A stretch of 14,598 bases of DNA, taken from assembly GCA_002441205.1 (NCBI GenBank), contig DJVN01000145.1, positions 17,912 to 32,509 on the forward strand, given 5' to 3'. The translations under genes and the position numbers were made by a program. The notes under the pieces are model-generated. The model did no database searches, was not told the origin of the DNA, and saw only the letters and a program-made list of their open reading frames with translations. Positions 1 to 5,417 of this stretch are shown here, piece after piece; the first letter of the stretch is position 1; the number at the start of each line of letters is the position of its first letter. The DNA comes from Syntrophaceae bacterium UBA6255. Lineage in GTDB: Bacteria; Desulfobacterota; Syntrophia; Syntrophales; Smithellaceae.

Positions 1-507
1 CATAAATCCGATGTGGGCGGTGTGCAATTGCATATTCAGAATCATAAACAACTCGCCCAGGCTTTTTCCGGCATGAAAAAGTCTCTACGGAATGTTTCGC
101 CCAAAGCGAAGATTGACGGTTTTCTGATTCAGAAAATGGCGGATGATGGCGTGGAATGTTTCGTCGGCGGACGTCAGGACCCCGTTTTCGGACCGATTGT
201 CATTGCGGGTCTGGGCGGAATATTTCTGGAGATATTCAAGGACACGGCCATCCGCCTTGCTCCGGTAACAAAAAACGAAGCAATGGATATGCCGAAAAAC
301 TTGCAGGCCTATCCGGTTCTAGAAGGAGCAAGGGGAAAAAGGAAAGCGGACATGGAAGCTTTTGCCGACATAATTTGCCGGGTTTCCCAACTTCTGGTGG
401 AGGCGCCGGATATTGCAGAAATCGATTTAAATCCGGTTATTGTTCATGAAATAGGAAAGGGTGTTTCAATAGTCGACAGCAGGGTTTTCTTTTCTCGAAT
501 CCTATAA
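1..507 (+). CDS. Acyl-CoA synthetase (ADP-forming), C-terminal ATP-grasp part, 5' truncated
   Basis: The gene is open from the first base of the window, so only about 168 C-terminal residues are visible. They match the beta-subunit/ATP-grasp domain of ADP-forming acetate/acyl-CoA ligases, which interconvert acyl-CoA, ADP and phosphate with acid, CoA and ATP in the cytoplasm. The diagnostic landmarks are HKSDVGGV at the window edge, VGGRQDPVFGPIV and GLGGIFLEIFKD in the middle, the RLAP segment, GARG, and the metal/nucleotide-binding EIDLNPV near residues 140-146. The protein ends normally at TAA 505-507, so it is cut by the window and not broken. Whether it is a single-chain enzyme with the CoA-binding domain upstream cannot be seen. 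The next gene is convergent and I see no clear terminator between them. The substrate acid is unknown; neighbouring CoA-thioester genes make an acyl-CoA other than acetyl-CoA possible (inference). Confidence 0.9.
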   Translation, partial: HKSDVGGVQLHIQNHKQLAQAFSGMKKSLRNVSPKAKIDGFLIQKMADDGVECFVGGRQDPVFGPIVIAGLGGIFLEIFKDTAIRLAPVTKNEAMDMPKNLQAYPVLEGARGKRKADMEAFADIICRVSQLLVEAPDIAEIDLNPVIVHEIGKGVSIVDSRVFFSRIL

Positions 508-674
508 TGACTGCATAATATATTGGTTAAGTTCATAGGGTAATTCAAGTATTATGAGTAATCATTTCAGCTTTTGACAACGCTGTATGTTCGTAAGAAT
601 ATATTATTTCCCGATATAAGGTGACATCCTATATAAATAGCAAGCCATCAAAGCAAAATCGCTCTATTATTTTC

Positions 675-890
675 TCAATATTTATTTTTCTCTTTTTGCA
701 GCTGTGTTATTGCTTCTTTCAGAGCCTTTTCGACTGCTTTGATGACATCGGGTTTGATGTCAAAATAGAAGCCATTGTCCCGGCAAAGCCTTTTGACCTT
801 TTTGATTTCATCAATAAGCGGTGCCGGTACGCTGACTCTCAGCAATACATTACGTGATATTTCTTTCTGCTCTTTTCTTATTATAGCCAT
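675..890 (-). CDS. Small ribbon-helix-helix-like protein, probable local repressor
   Basis: This 71-residue basic protein starts at ATG 890-888. That start is preferred over the longer frame (to 956) because GGAGAG lies just upstream and because the longer reading would run through the promoter. The layout is a short strand (NVLLRVSVP, about residues 13-21), a helix (PLIDEIKKVKRLCRDNG) and a second helix (IKPDVIKAVEKALKEA). This is the beta-alpha-alpha order of ribbon-helix-helix DNA-binding proteins such as antitoxins, plasmid-copy and mobilisation regulators. No exact family is recognised, and the RHH call is by pattern only. Its promoter faces away from the promoter of a tandem small-protein array, and a near-perfect inverted repeat lies between them, so I infer that it represses both. 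It could instead be an antitoxin-like or accessory-element regulator. Confidence 0.6.
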   Translation of the reverse strand: MAIIRKEQKEISRNVLLRVSVPAPLIDEIKKVKRLCRDNGFYFDIKPDVIKAVEKALKEAITQLQKEKNKY

Positions 891-927
891 TATTCTCTCC
901 TTAATACTCAGCCTGCCTTTGTTTATC

Positions 928-956
928 ATTATAATATAACACGGCATTTTTGTCAA
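928..956 (-). promoter_or_regulatory. Consensus sigma70 promoter for the RHH-like gene
   Basis: On the minus strand, TTGACA (956-951) and TATAAT (933-928) are separated by exactly 17 nt, a perfect consensus match. Transcription would start near 921, giving a 5' UTR of about 30 nt before the GGAGAG ribosome binding site of the 71-residue gene. Confidence 0.75.
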
Positions 957-957
957 T

Positions 958-999
958 AATTATAGCAATAATTAAATGCTAATAATAATTGCTATAATT
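958..999. promoter_or_regulatory. Inverted repeat between divergent promoters, likely operator
   Basis: The arm at 958-974 (AATTATAGCAATAATTA) and the arm at 983-999 (TAATAATTGCTATAATT) are reverse complements with one mismatch and an 8-nt spacer. The outer 12 bp are perfect. A further half site, AATTGCTAT, lies at 1024-1032, inside the spacer of the plus-strand promoter, and a weaker AATGCTAAT lies in the centre. The left arm starts one base from the minus-strand -35. This is the layout expected for an autoregulated divergent operon. Assigning the adjacent RHH-like protein as the ligand is inference. Confidence 0.6.
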
Positions 1000-1012
1000 T
1001 TTGCTTTTTTTA

Positions 1013-1041
1013 TTGACAAAATGAATTGCTATGTGTATATT
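1013..1041 (+). promoter_or_regulatory. Sigma70 promoter for the tandem small-protein array
   Basis: TTGACA (1013-1018) is followed after 17 nt by TATATT (1036-1041), a 5/6 match to the -10. Transcription from about 1048 leaves a leader of about 80 nt before the first ribosome binding site. The spacer contains the AATTGCTAT half site, so a protein bound there would block RNA polymerase. Confidence 0.65.
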
Positions 1042-1128
1042 ACACTTGACGGCCGGGAAGATTAATTAACATCACCCTCAACCAGCAATGATACCGGCAA
1101 GCTTATGATGGTTTTAAAAGGAGGATTT

Positions 1129-1437
1129 ATGAAAGAAAAAATATCTATCGCAAAGTTGGCTTTCAGACGCATAGCTGAAATCTGGAGAACGATTCCCGTT
1201 GAAGAGGTTAGCTATCCTATTGAAAATAATGACAAAGGAGGATTTATGAAAAAGCAAGAATCTATTATCAAATCAGCTTTCAGACGCATAGCTGAAAGTT
1301 GGAGAACGATTCCTGTTGAAGAAGTGGGCTACCCTATTGAAAATAACTACAGGAACACCGTCAAAAAAGTAGCGGACAATTCGAAAAATGACTTTCAGAC
1401 AGCAAGATTAATGTACATCGCCTTTAACCAGCGATGA
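1129..1437 (+). CDS. Tandem-repeat small protein: units A and B fused in frame
   Basis: The start is ATG 1129, preceded by AAAGGAGG at 1117-1124; the upstream in-frame ATG at 1105 lacks such a site. The 102-residue product contains two copies of one module with the core FRRIAExWRTIPVEEVxYPIENN. Unit A covers residues 1-39. Unit B begins at an internal methionine (ATG 1246) and runs to the stop with a C-terminal tail absent from A. The linker residues DKGGF are the in-frame translation of a copied AAAGGAGG ribosome binding site, so unit B may also be made independently by internal initiation. No signal peptide, membrane segment or cysteine is seen. I do not recognise the family. It lies downstream of a strong promoter divergent from the RHH-like gene and is followed by a third unit. 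Conserved N-terminal cores with different tails recall peptide precursors, immunity variants or phage-type small proteins, but no maturation or export gene is present here. Confidence 0.6.
   Translation: MKEKISIAKLAFRRIAEIWRTIPVEEVSYPIENNDKGGFMKKQESIIKSAFRRIAESWRTIPVEEVGYPIENNYRNTVKKVADNSKNDFQTARLMYIAFNQR
1234..1248 (+). promoter_or_regulatory. Internal ribosome binding site and start codon of unit B
   Basis: AAAGGAGG (1234-1241), four bases, then ATG 1246-1248 reproduces the same arrangement as the first start (1117-1131). Here it lies inside an open frame and is also translated as KGGFM. It may yield a separate 63-residue unit B protein. Confidence 0.5.
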
Positions 1438-1477
1438 GAACTTTAAACTTAAAAAGTTTTTAAAAGGAGGATTTATT

Positions 1478-1723
1478 ATGAAAAAGCAAGAATCTATTAT
1501 CAAATCAGTTTTCAAACGCATAGCTGAAATCTGGAGAACGATTCCCATTGAAGAGGTGGGCTACCCTATTGAAAATAATCACAGGAACACCGTCGGAAAA
1601 GTGGAAGGTAATTCTATAAGCGGCTTTCGGAAAGGTGGTAAACAAAAACACGTTTACACCATGATTAAGAAGGTTAATAAGGCAAATGTCATGGTCGCAG
1701 AATTGGGAGAAAGTTTAACTTAA
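1478..1723 (+). CDS. Tandem-repeat small protein, unit C
   Basis: This 81-residue protein starts at ATG 1478, after AAAAGGAGG at 1462-1470. Its first 34 residues match unit B almost exactly (MKKQESIIKS, then FKRIAEIWRTIPIEEVGYPI), and the nucleotide match includes silent positions, so the duplication is recent. After RNTV the protein diverges: the tail is longer and basic (about residues 44-81, with KGGKQKHVYTMIKKVNKA) and unrelated to unit B's tail. The separate stop and own ribosome binding site contrast with the fused A-B pair. The gene sits 40 nt after the A-B stop and is probably on the same transcript. Function is unknown; only its relation to units A and B is certain. Confidence 0.6.
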   Translation: MKKQESIIKSVFKRIAEIWRTIPIEEVGYPIENNHRNTVGKVEGNSISGFRKGGKQKHVYTMIKKVNKANVMVAELGESLT

Positions 1724-1748
1724 ATGTCGGAAACAGACCAGAGTGATA

Positions 1749-1800
1749 ATGCTATGATCTGTGAAGACGTGGGGACCCGAAACGTCACCGCTTATGGCAT
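1749..1800 (+). other. Possible structured 5' leader before the 2TM gene
   Basis: AUGCUAU (1749-1755) can pair with AUGGCAU (1794-1800), with one G-U pair. It encloses a second helix of GACGU (1766-1770) with ACGUC (1782-1786) and a G-rich/C-rich loop. This leaves two unpaired joining segments as in a small three-part fold, 37 nt upstream of the 2TM start. I could not match it to a named riboswitch class. Confidence 0.3.
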
Positions 1801-1837
1801 GTAATATTTTTAATTATAAATAAGGCAAGTTTGTCTC

Positions 1838-2218
1838 ATGATAAACAGAAGATCAAATCAAATTGGATTTGCGTACCATCTAACGGCATATCTTGCGGCA
1901 AATGCCGTAATGATATGGATCAATCTCGATACATCGCCGGAATATTTCTGGGCCAAATGGCCTCTTACCGGATGGCTGGTCGCCATATTGTTTCACGCGT
2001 ACAGTGTTTTCTCGTCTTCAAAAAATAATCATAAAGAATTTTATCATCATCTGGTCTCCTATCTGATCATTAACGCATTTTTAATTTTTATTAATTTCGA
2101 TACATACCCGCAATATTTCTGGTTTAAATTTCCATTAGTGGCCTGGACGATTATGATAATTTTTCATGCATGGAGGGTTTTTTCAGGAAAACAAACGATT
2201 GACGAATCATCTTTGTAA
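1838..2218 (+). CDS. Duplicated 2TM-domain membrane protein
   Basis: The 126-residue protein holds two copies of the 2TM domain signature, HLxxYLxxNxxxxxINxDTxPxYFWxKxPLxxW followed by FHAxxVF. The first is at about residues 14-58 and the second at about 71-115. Each copy predicts two hydrophobic helices separated by the polar DTxPxYFW loop, so four membrane segments in all, with a short polar tail. In other proteins single 2TM domains sit alone or at the N-terminus of sensor proteins; a stand-alone tandem copy suggests a small structural or scaffold membrane protein, and no enzymatic residues are visible. The start ATG 1838 has only a weak AAGG upstream, so initiation may be poor or dependent on the leader. 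It is followed by a GMP-synthase-like gene 91 nt away on the same strand. Confidence 0.7.
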   Translation: MINRRSNQIGFAYHLTAYLAANAVMIWINLDTSPEYFWAKWPLTGWLVAILFHAYSVFSSSKNNHKEFYHHLVSYLIINAFLIFINFDTYPQYFWFKFPLVAWTIMIIFHAWRVFSGKQTIDESSL

Positions 2219-2309
2219 ATAATTATTTTGCAACTTTATTCTTTATTACTTGAAACCCGAAGCGATTTCGATTAGATAATTTTTCATATTTTATCTTAAA
2301 GGAGCCACC

Positions 2310-3278
2310 ATGATCAAAATAAAAGAAATAAAAGCCAGAAACATGAATGTGGAAAAATTTATTGCCGACAAAGCACGGAATATTCAGCAGGCCGTTGGAG
2401 ATGGTCTGGCCATTAACGCTCTTTCCGGAGGCGTGGATTCATCAGTAGTCACCGCCCTGGGACATAAGGCTCTGGGCAAAAGATTAAAAACCTATTTCAT
2501 CGACAACGGCATCATGCGTGAAGGCGAACCGGCTAAAGTCGCCGCCGCTTTTAAAAAACTGGGCATTCATGTTGAAGTTCTTGACGCTTCCAAAGCCTTT
2601 TTTGCCGCTCTCAAAGGATTGACCGATCCCGAAGAAAAAAGAGAAGCCATCACGCAAACCTTCTATAAAAACGTTTTCGGAAAGCTTGTCGTTAAAAGCA
2701 AGGCCAAGTACCTCCTGCAGGGAACCATTCTGACGGATGTGGATGAAACCGTCGCAGGCATCAAAAGACAGCATAATGTTTTCGAGCAACTGGGTATTGA
2801 TCCCCAAAAAGCTTTCGGTTATAAAATTCTGGAACCGCTCATTGAATTGCGCAAGGACGGCGTAAGAAAAGCCGGGCGCGGACTGGGCTTGCCGGAAAGC
2901 ATGTTCAACCGGATACCTTTCCCCGGACCGGCGCTGGTGGCCCGTGTCATCGGCGAAGTAACTCCGGCGAAAATCGCCCTTGTCCGAAAAGCAACCGCAA
3001 TTACGGAAGCGGCATTGAAGGATATAAAAGCCTTTCAGTATCTGGCCATTTTGCATGAAGACCGTGTAACAGGTATGCGCAACAATAAGCGTGTATTCGG
3101 TAATCAGATTGAAATCCGCTGCTGGAACAGCAAAGACGCGCGCACTGCCCGGCCGACACGACTCTCTTTTGATATTCTCGAGGGCATTGCCGTGAAAATT
3201 ACCAAAGAGATCCCGGAAGTGGTCAGCGTCACTTATAATATCACTTCCAAACCGACATCAACCATTGAAGCGATTTAA
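2310..3278 (+). CDS. guaA: GMP synthase-like ATP pyrophosphatase, stand-alone (no glutaminase domain)
   Basis: The 322-residue protein aligns with the ATP-PPase and dimerisation part of GMP synthase, which adenylylates XMP and aminates it to GMP. The PP-loop SGGVDSS is at residues 39-45, followed by YFIDNGIMR (62-70), GTILTDVDE (138-146), IKRQHNV (151-157), RIPFPGPAL (201-209) and a C-terminal ITSKPTSTIE like the family's KPPxTIE end. The glutamine amidotransferase domain of ordinary bacterial GuaA is missing, and the protein starts cleanly at AAAGGAGCCACC-ATG. It would need a separate amidotransferase subunit (the archaeal arrangement) or free ammonia. Several usually constant positions differ: Ile for His in RxPFPGPGL, and the usual RxVGVMGDxR region reads RVTGMRNNKR. 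It may therefore be a specialised paralogue, not the housekeeping enzyme. It is followed by an intrinsic terminator. Confidence 0.8.
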   Translation: MIKIKEIKARNMNVEKFIADKARNIQQAVGDGLAINALSGGVDSSVVTALGHKALGKRLKTYFIDNGIMREGEPAKVAAAFKKLGIHVEVLDASKAFFAALKGLTDPEEKREAITQTFYKNVFGKLVVKSKAKYLLQGTILTDVDETVAGIKRQHNVFEQLGIDPQKAFGYKILEPLIELRKDGVRKAGRGLGLPESMFNRIPFPGPALVARVIGEVTPAKIALVRKATAITEAALKDIKAFQYLAILHEDRVTGMRNNKRVFGNQIEIRCWNSKDARTARPTRLSFDILEGIAVKITKEIPEVVSVTYNITSKPTSTIEAI

Positions 3279-3296
3279 TCCGAAGAAAAATACGCA

Positions 3297-3331
3297 TAAA
3301 AAAGACAGGCTCAAGTTGAGCCTGCCTTTTT
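3297..3331. terminator. Intrinsic terminator after the GMP synthase-like gene
   Basis: CAGGCTC (3306-3312) and GAGCCTG (3318-3324) form a perfect stem with a 5-nt loop. It is preceded by an A-run and followed by CCTTTTT. A-tract and T-tract flank both sides, so it can act for the plus-strand gene ending at 3278 and for the minus-strand gene ending at 3379. Confidence 0.85.
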
Positions 3332-3378
3332 ACTGTTTCGGTGTTCCGAATCAGGTTTTTCATTATCGAAACGCATAA

Positions 3379-3663
3379 TCATTTTTTTATAAATCCAAAA
3401 GTAAGCGGCAGCCACCAGGTAATACCGAACACCAGTGTTTTGATAATAATGGTTTTTAAGGGAATACCTTTTGATCTTCCAATCGGAATGGAAGCGCCCA
3501 ACTCAAATATATGTCCAATGGCCCATAGAAAAACGACAGCCAACCATATCATTTTAATAGTTTCATCCTGAATGGGGAATAGCAATCCGTACAGAATAAA
3601 AATCCAACCGGCCACCGCGCCGGGCATGACACAGAAATACCAGAATTTTTCATTTCTAAACAT
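3379..3663 (-). CDS. Small membrane protein, three predicted helices
   Basis: The 94-residue hydrophobic protein starts at ATG 3663, with a strong GGGGGAGG upstream. Predicted membrane segments are at about residues 12-30 (MPGAVAGWIFILYGLLF), 37-55 (IKMIWLAVVFLWAIGH) and 70-90 (KTIIIKTLVFGITWWLPL), with an intervening basic loop containing GRSKG. Trp, Gly and Pro are abundant in the helices. I do not recognise the family and see no catalytic motif. It is downstream of ssb on the same strand, and its start overlaps the stop of a short degenerate coding frame. The bidirectional terminator follows it. It is probably an inner-membrane protein of unknown function. Confidence 0.65.
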   Translation of the reverse strand: MFRNEKFWYFCVMPGAVAGWIFILYGLLFPIQDETIKMIWLAVVFLWAIGHIFELGASIPIGRSKGIPLKTIIIKTLVFGITWWLPLTFGFIKK

Positions 3664-3786
3664 TTGCCTCCCCCTTTATTTCCTTTCCGCCAATCTTCTG
3701 CCTGATCAAACGCCGATAAGGCTCGACATTATCGTTTTTTCAATTTTAAAAAGATCCTTTGATCTCTTATATGAGGCAATGCTGAT
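3656..3786 (-). pseudogene. Degenerate small coding frame upstream of the membrane protein
   Basis: On the minus strand, 3739-3656 encodes 27 residues (KNDNVEPYRRLIRQKIGGKE...) ending in a TAG that overlaps the ATG of the membrane protein. The frame just upstream (3786 to about 3738) reads SYKRSKDLFKIEK. The two join smoothly if one base is added to the A6 run at 3740-3735. No ATG/GTG start with a ribosome binding site exists. It may be a frameshifted remnant, or chance coding-like DNA. A CGATAA/TTATCG hairpin (3714-3734) lies inside it. Confidence 0.25.
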
Positions 3787-3817
3787 TCACATAAGATAGT
3801 CCGGCAAGTCTTAAAAT

Positions 3818-4231
3818 TTAAAACGGAACATCATCTAACGGAATATTGCTGTCATTAGTATTTGCAGCTTCGGCATCCAAAGCAACGTCACCTGTTTTGT
3901 TTTGCCCCTTAGAGTCAAGCATTTGCATATTGGAAGCGATGATTTCGGTAGTATAACGTTTAACGCCTTCCTTGTCCTCCCATGAACGCGTTTGAATCCG
4001 CCCTTCAACAAAAACAAGTTTTCCTTTTACAAGGTAATTACCGCATATTTCAGCCAACTTTCCCCAGGTAACTATTTTATGCCATTCCGTTCTTTGTATT
4101 TTTTCACCGTTTTTATCTTTCCTTTGTTCATCCGTGGCCAAATTAAAATTTGTGACCATTGTACCGTCCGGAGTATAACGTACTTCAGGGTCTTTGCCCA
4201 ATCTTCCAATCAACATGACCTTATTTACCAT
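3818..4231 (-). CDS. ssb: Single-stranded DNA-binding protein
   Basis: The 137-residue protein has the bacterial SSB plan. An N-terminal OB fold at residues 1-105 contains VNKVMLIGRLGKDPEVRYTPDG, NFNLAT, the WHKIVTWGKLAE segment and VEGRIQTRSWEDKEG. A short polar linker follows, then the acidic tip DDVPF that docks replication and repair partners. It binds single-stranded DNA as a tetramer at replication forks and recombination intermediates. The start ATG 4231 has AAGGAGG upstream. The linker is shorter than in E. coli SSB but normal for many phyla. The neighbours are not replication genes, and the usual rpsF/rpsR partners are absent. It could therefore be either the main SSB or a second copy. 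Confidence 0.95.
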   Translation of the reverse strand: MVNKVMLIGRLGKDPEVRYTPDGTMVTNFNLATDEQRKDKNGEKIQRTEWHKIVTWGKLAEICGNYLVKGKLVFVEGRIQTRSWEDKEGVKRYTTEIIASNMQMLDSKGQNKTGDVALDAEAANTNDSNIPLDDVPF

Positions 4232-4267
4232 CTCATTTCCTCCTTGTGATATGTCCTTGTTTTGCGG

Positions 4268-4296
4268 AACATAACATTACAATGTGTTTGTAGCAA
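4268..4296 (-). promoter_or_regulatory. Possible ssb promoter
   Basis: On the minus strand TTGCTA (4296-4291) and TATGTT (4273-4268) are spaced by 17 nt, each matching the consensus at 4/6 positions. A small palindrome, ACATT-AC-AATGT (4274-4285), lies in the spacer. No better promoter is visible between the divergent genes. Confidence 0.3.
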
Positions 4297-4402
4297 ACTA
4301 ATTTTATAAGTCATTCGGATTACTTCCATGAAAAGATATCTATTATTTTATTGGAAATATGATAAAATTTCAAAAAATGTAACAATGTTTAAGGAACATA
4401 TA

Positions 4403-4753
4403 ATGATCGATTACATGAAAAAGCATGAAAGATATGTGCGGGAAACTCTTGAAAATAATCCTGATGTTGAAAAATTACGAGAGCTTTTGGCTTATCATAA
4501 TCAGCAGATTCAATGGATGCAACATGAAAGATTGGTCCATTTAATTGTAATGCTTTTTGTTTGTCTTTTTACGTTGATTATTTTCGGATTCACTGTTATA
4601 CATATATCACTGCCGCTTATTATTCTTTTTGTTATTCTTCTTGGTTTATCGATTGCTTATATCATCCACTACTTCCGGCTCGAAAACAACGTACAGAAGT
4701 GGTACCTGATTTCCAATCAAATCAGGAAAATGAAGGAAAATGAGTCAAAATAA
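4403..4753 (+). CDS. Two-helix membrane protein with N-terminal charged region
   Basis: ATG 4403 is chosen over upstream in-frame ATGs at 4328 and 4385 because AAGGA sits 7 nt before it. The 116-residue product has an N-terminal charged, helical segment (residues 1-44, KKHERYVRETLENNPDVEKL). Two membrane helices follow at about 45-66 and 69-91 with almost no loop (HISLP), then a cytoplasmic tail. The architecture is a helical hairpin in the membrane with both ends on the same side. I do not recognise the family. It overlaps the next gene by 14 nt, so the two are almost certainly translated together and may act together. Confidence 0.65.
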   Translation: MIDYMKKHERYVRETLENNPDVEKLRELLAYHNQQIQWMQHERLVHLIVMLFVCLFTLIIFGFTVIHISLPLIILFVILLGLSIAYIIHYFRLENNVQKWYLISNQIRKMKENESK

Positions 4754-5144
4754 AGTAGTCGCTCATTATCAAGACGGGCAATTGTTCAAAGGCACTACCC
4801 ACGATTTTATCCCCAACAAAAATTTTTTTCATATGTTATTACGAGATACCCGGCCGGGAAGCCCGCCTGTAAAATTAGGAATTACCGGATTAAAAGCTTT
4901 GTTTTTTGTGAAAAAATATGATGGCAATCCGAATTATAACGAAAAAAAAGAGTTTGATCCCGCTAGACTTTCAGCCGGACGTAGAATTAAAACTTTGTTC
5001 AAAGACGGAGAATTAATGGTCGGCACAACCAACGGATATCAACCGAGCCGTTCGGGATTCTTTCTCGTTCCAGCCGATGCAAATTCCAATAATGAGCTTT
5101 GTTTCGTCATGACAGCCGCGACAAGAGAAGTTTCTTTTATCTAA
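4740..5144 (+). CDS. Conserved protein with two internal beta repeats (DUF6982-like)
   Basis: The 134-residue soluble protein starts inside the preceding gene (ATGA context, AAGGA upstream). It contains an internal repeat. Residues 5-32 read KVVAHYQDGQLFKGTTHDFIP followed by NKNFFHM, and residues 83-110 read IKTLFKDGELMVGTTNGYQP followed by SRSGFFLV; both fit the pattern DGxLxxGTTxxxxPxxxxFF. This pattern resembles a deltaproteobacterial domain of unknown function that I remember as DUF6982, sometimes linked to PilZ-like proteins. That assignment is from memory and uncertain. The repeats suggest a duplicated small beta barrel. No catalytic residues are evident. Coupling to the two-helix membrane protein suggests it works at the membrane. 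Confidence 0.65.
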   Translation: MSQNKVVAHYQDGQLFKGTTHDFIPNKNFFHMLLRDTRPGSPPVKLGITGLKALFFVKKYDGNPNYNEKKEFDPARLSAGRRIKTLFKDGELMVGTTNGYQPSRSGFFLVPADANSNNELCFVMTAATREVSFI

Positions 5145-5146
5145 TT

Positions 5147-5290
5147 TCAGTCAACTATCAATGTCTTCTGACGCAACGTTATAATCTCCCGCGGTACAAA
5201 GCGGCTGTAGGCGCTGATGATTTTCTCAACTGATTTCTGAGCATCAGTCCTGGAGGACTTCAAACTTCGTCCGTTTTTTTCTTTCTGACA
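5147..5290 (-). pseudogene. Degenerate protein-coding remnant
   Basis: The minus-strand frame ending at TGA 5149-5147 reads SVEKIISAYSRFVPREIITL before its last residues. The YSRFVPRE pattern resembles the linker just before the catalytic domain of some class III adenylate cyclases, but it stops where that domain should begin. Upstream the frame stays open back to about 5330 with low-complexity, unconvincing sequence, and a parallel frame also reads as protein. There is no start or ribosome binding site. It may be a decayed gene fragment or part of a dispersed repeat; homology is not established. Confidence 0.3.
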
Positions 5291-5417
5291 CTGGACATTG
5301 AAAACACACCGGATTTGTATAGAGATCTTTATACAACAAGGTCAATTCATCTGTTTTGTCATATCAGCGAAGGATACTGTGTCGCAATTAACTTTCTTGT
5401 CATTGCCATCTTTTCAT

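Larger units (their letters stand above)
1117..1600 (+). repeat. Three tandem homologous gene units including their ribosome binding sites
   Basis: Unit starts are at 1129, 1246 and 1478, so the periods are 117 and 232 nt. Each unit begins with the same GGAGG-ATTT ribosome binding context. Units B and C share a run of about 31 identical bases from their start codons and remain alignable through AGGAACACCGTC. A related AACCAGC-ATGA motif also precedes units A (about 1080) and C (about 1428), so the ancestral duplication unit included upstream DNA. Confidence 0.75.

Noticed and set aside
574..605. TTGACA with TATATT as a plus-strand promoter
   Set aside because: The spacer is 20 nt and no plus-strand gene follows before the convergent gene.
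1129..1723. Ribosomally made, modified peptide precursors
   Set aside because: No cysteine/serine-rich core, protease site, radical SAM, cyclodehydratase or transporter gene is visible; only the leader/variable-tail pattern fits.
1756..1800. Faint resemblance of the leader to a cyclic-di-GMP (GEMM-I) aptamer
   Set aside because: The conserved CACGCA...GGGCAAACC half is absent and the GGGACGCAAAGCC-like match is poor, so the class is not supported.
2484..3056. 190-codon minus-strand open frame
   Set aside because: It is antisense to the GMP synthase-like gene, with composition typical of an opposite-strand shadow.
3714..3740. Plus-strand intrinsic terminator (CGATAA/TTATCG plus T6)
   Set aside because: The stem is only six mostly A/T pairs with a 9-nt loop, and no plus-strand gene precedes it after the terminator at 3297-3331.
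4328..4402. Longer N-terminus for the two-helix membrane protein
   Set aside because: The ATGs at 4328 and 4385 lack ribosome binding sites, and the added residues look like translated AT-rich leader.
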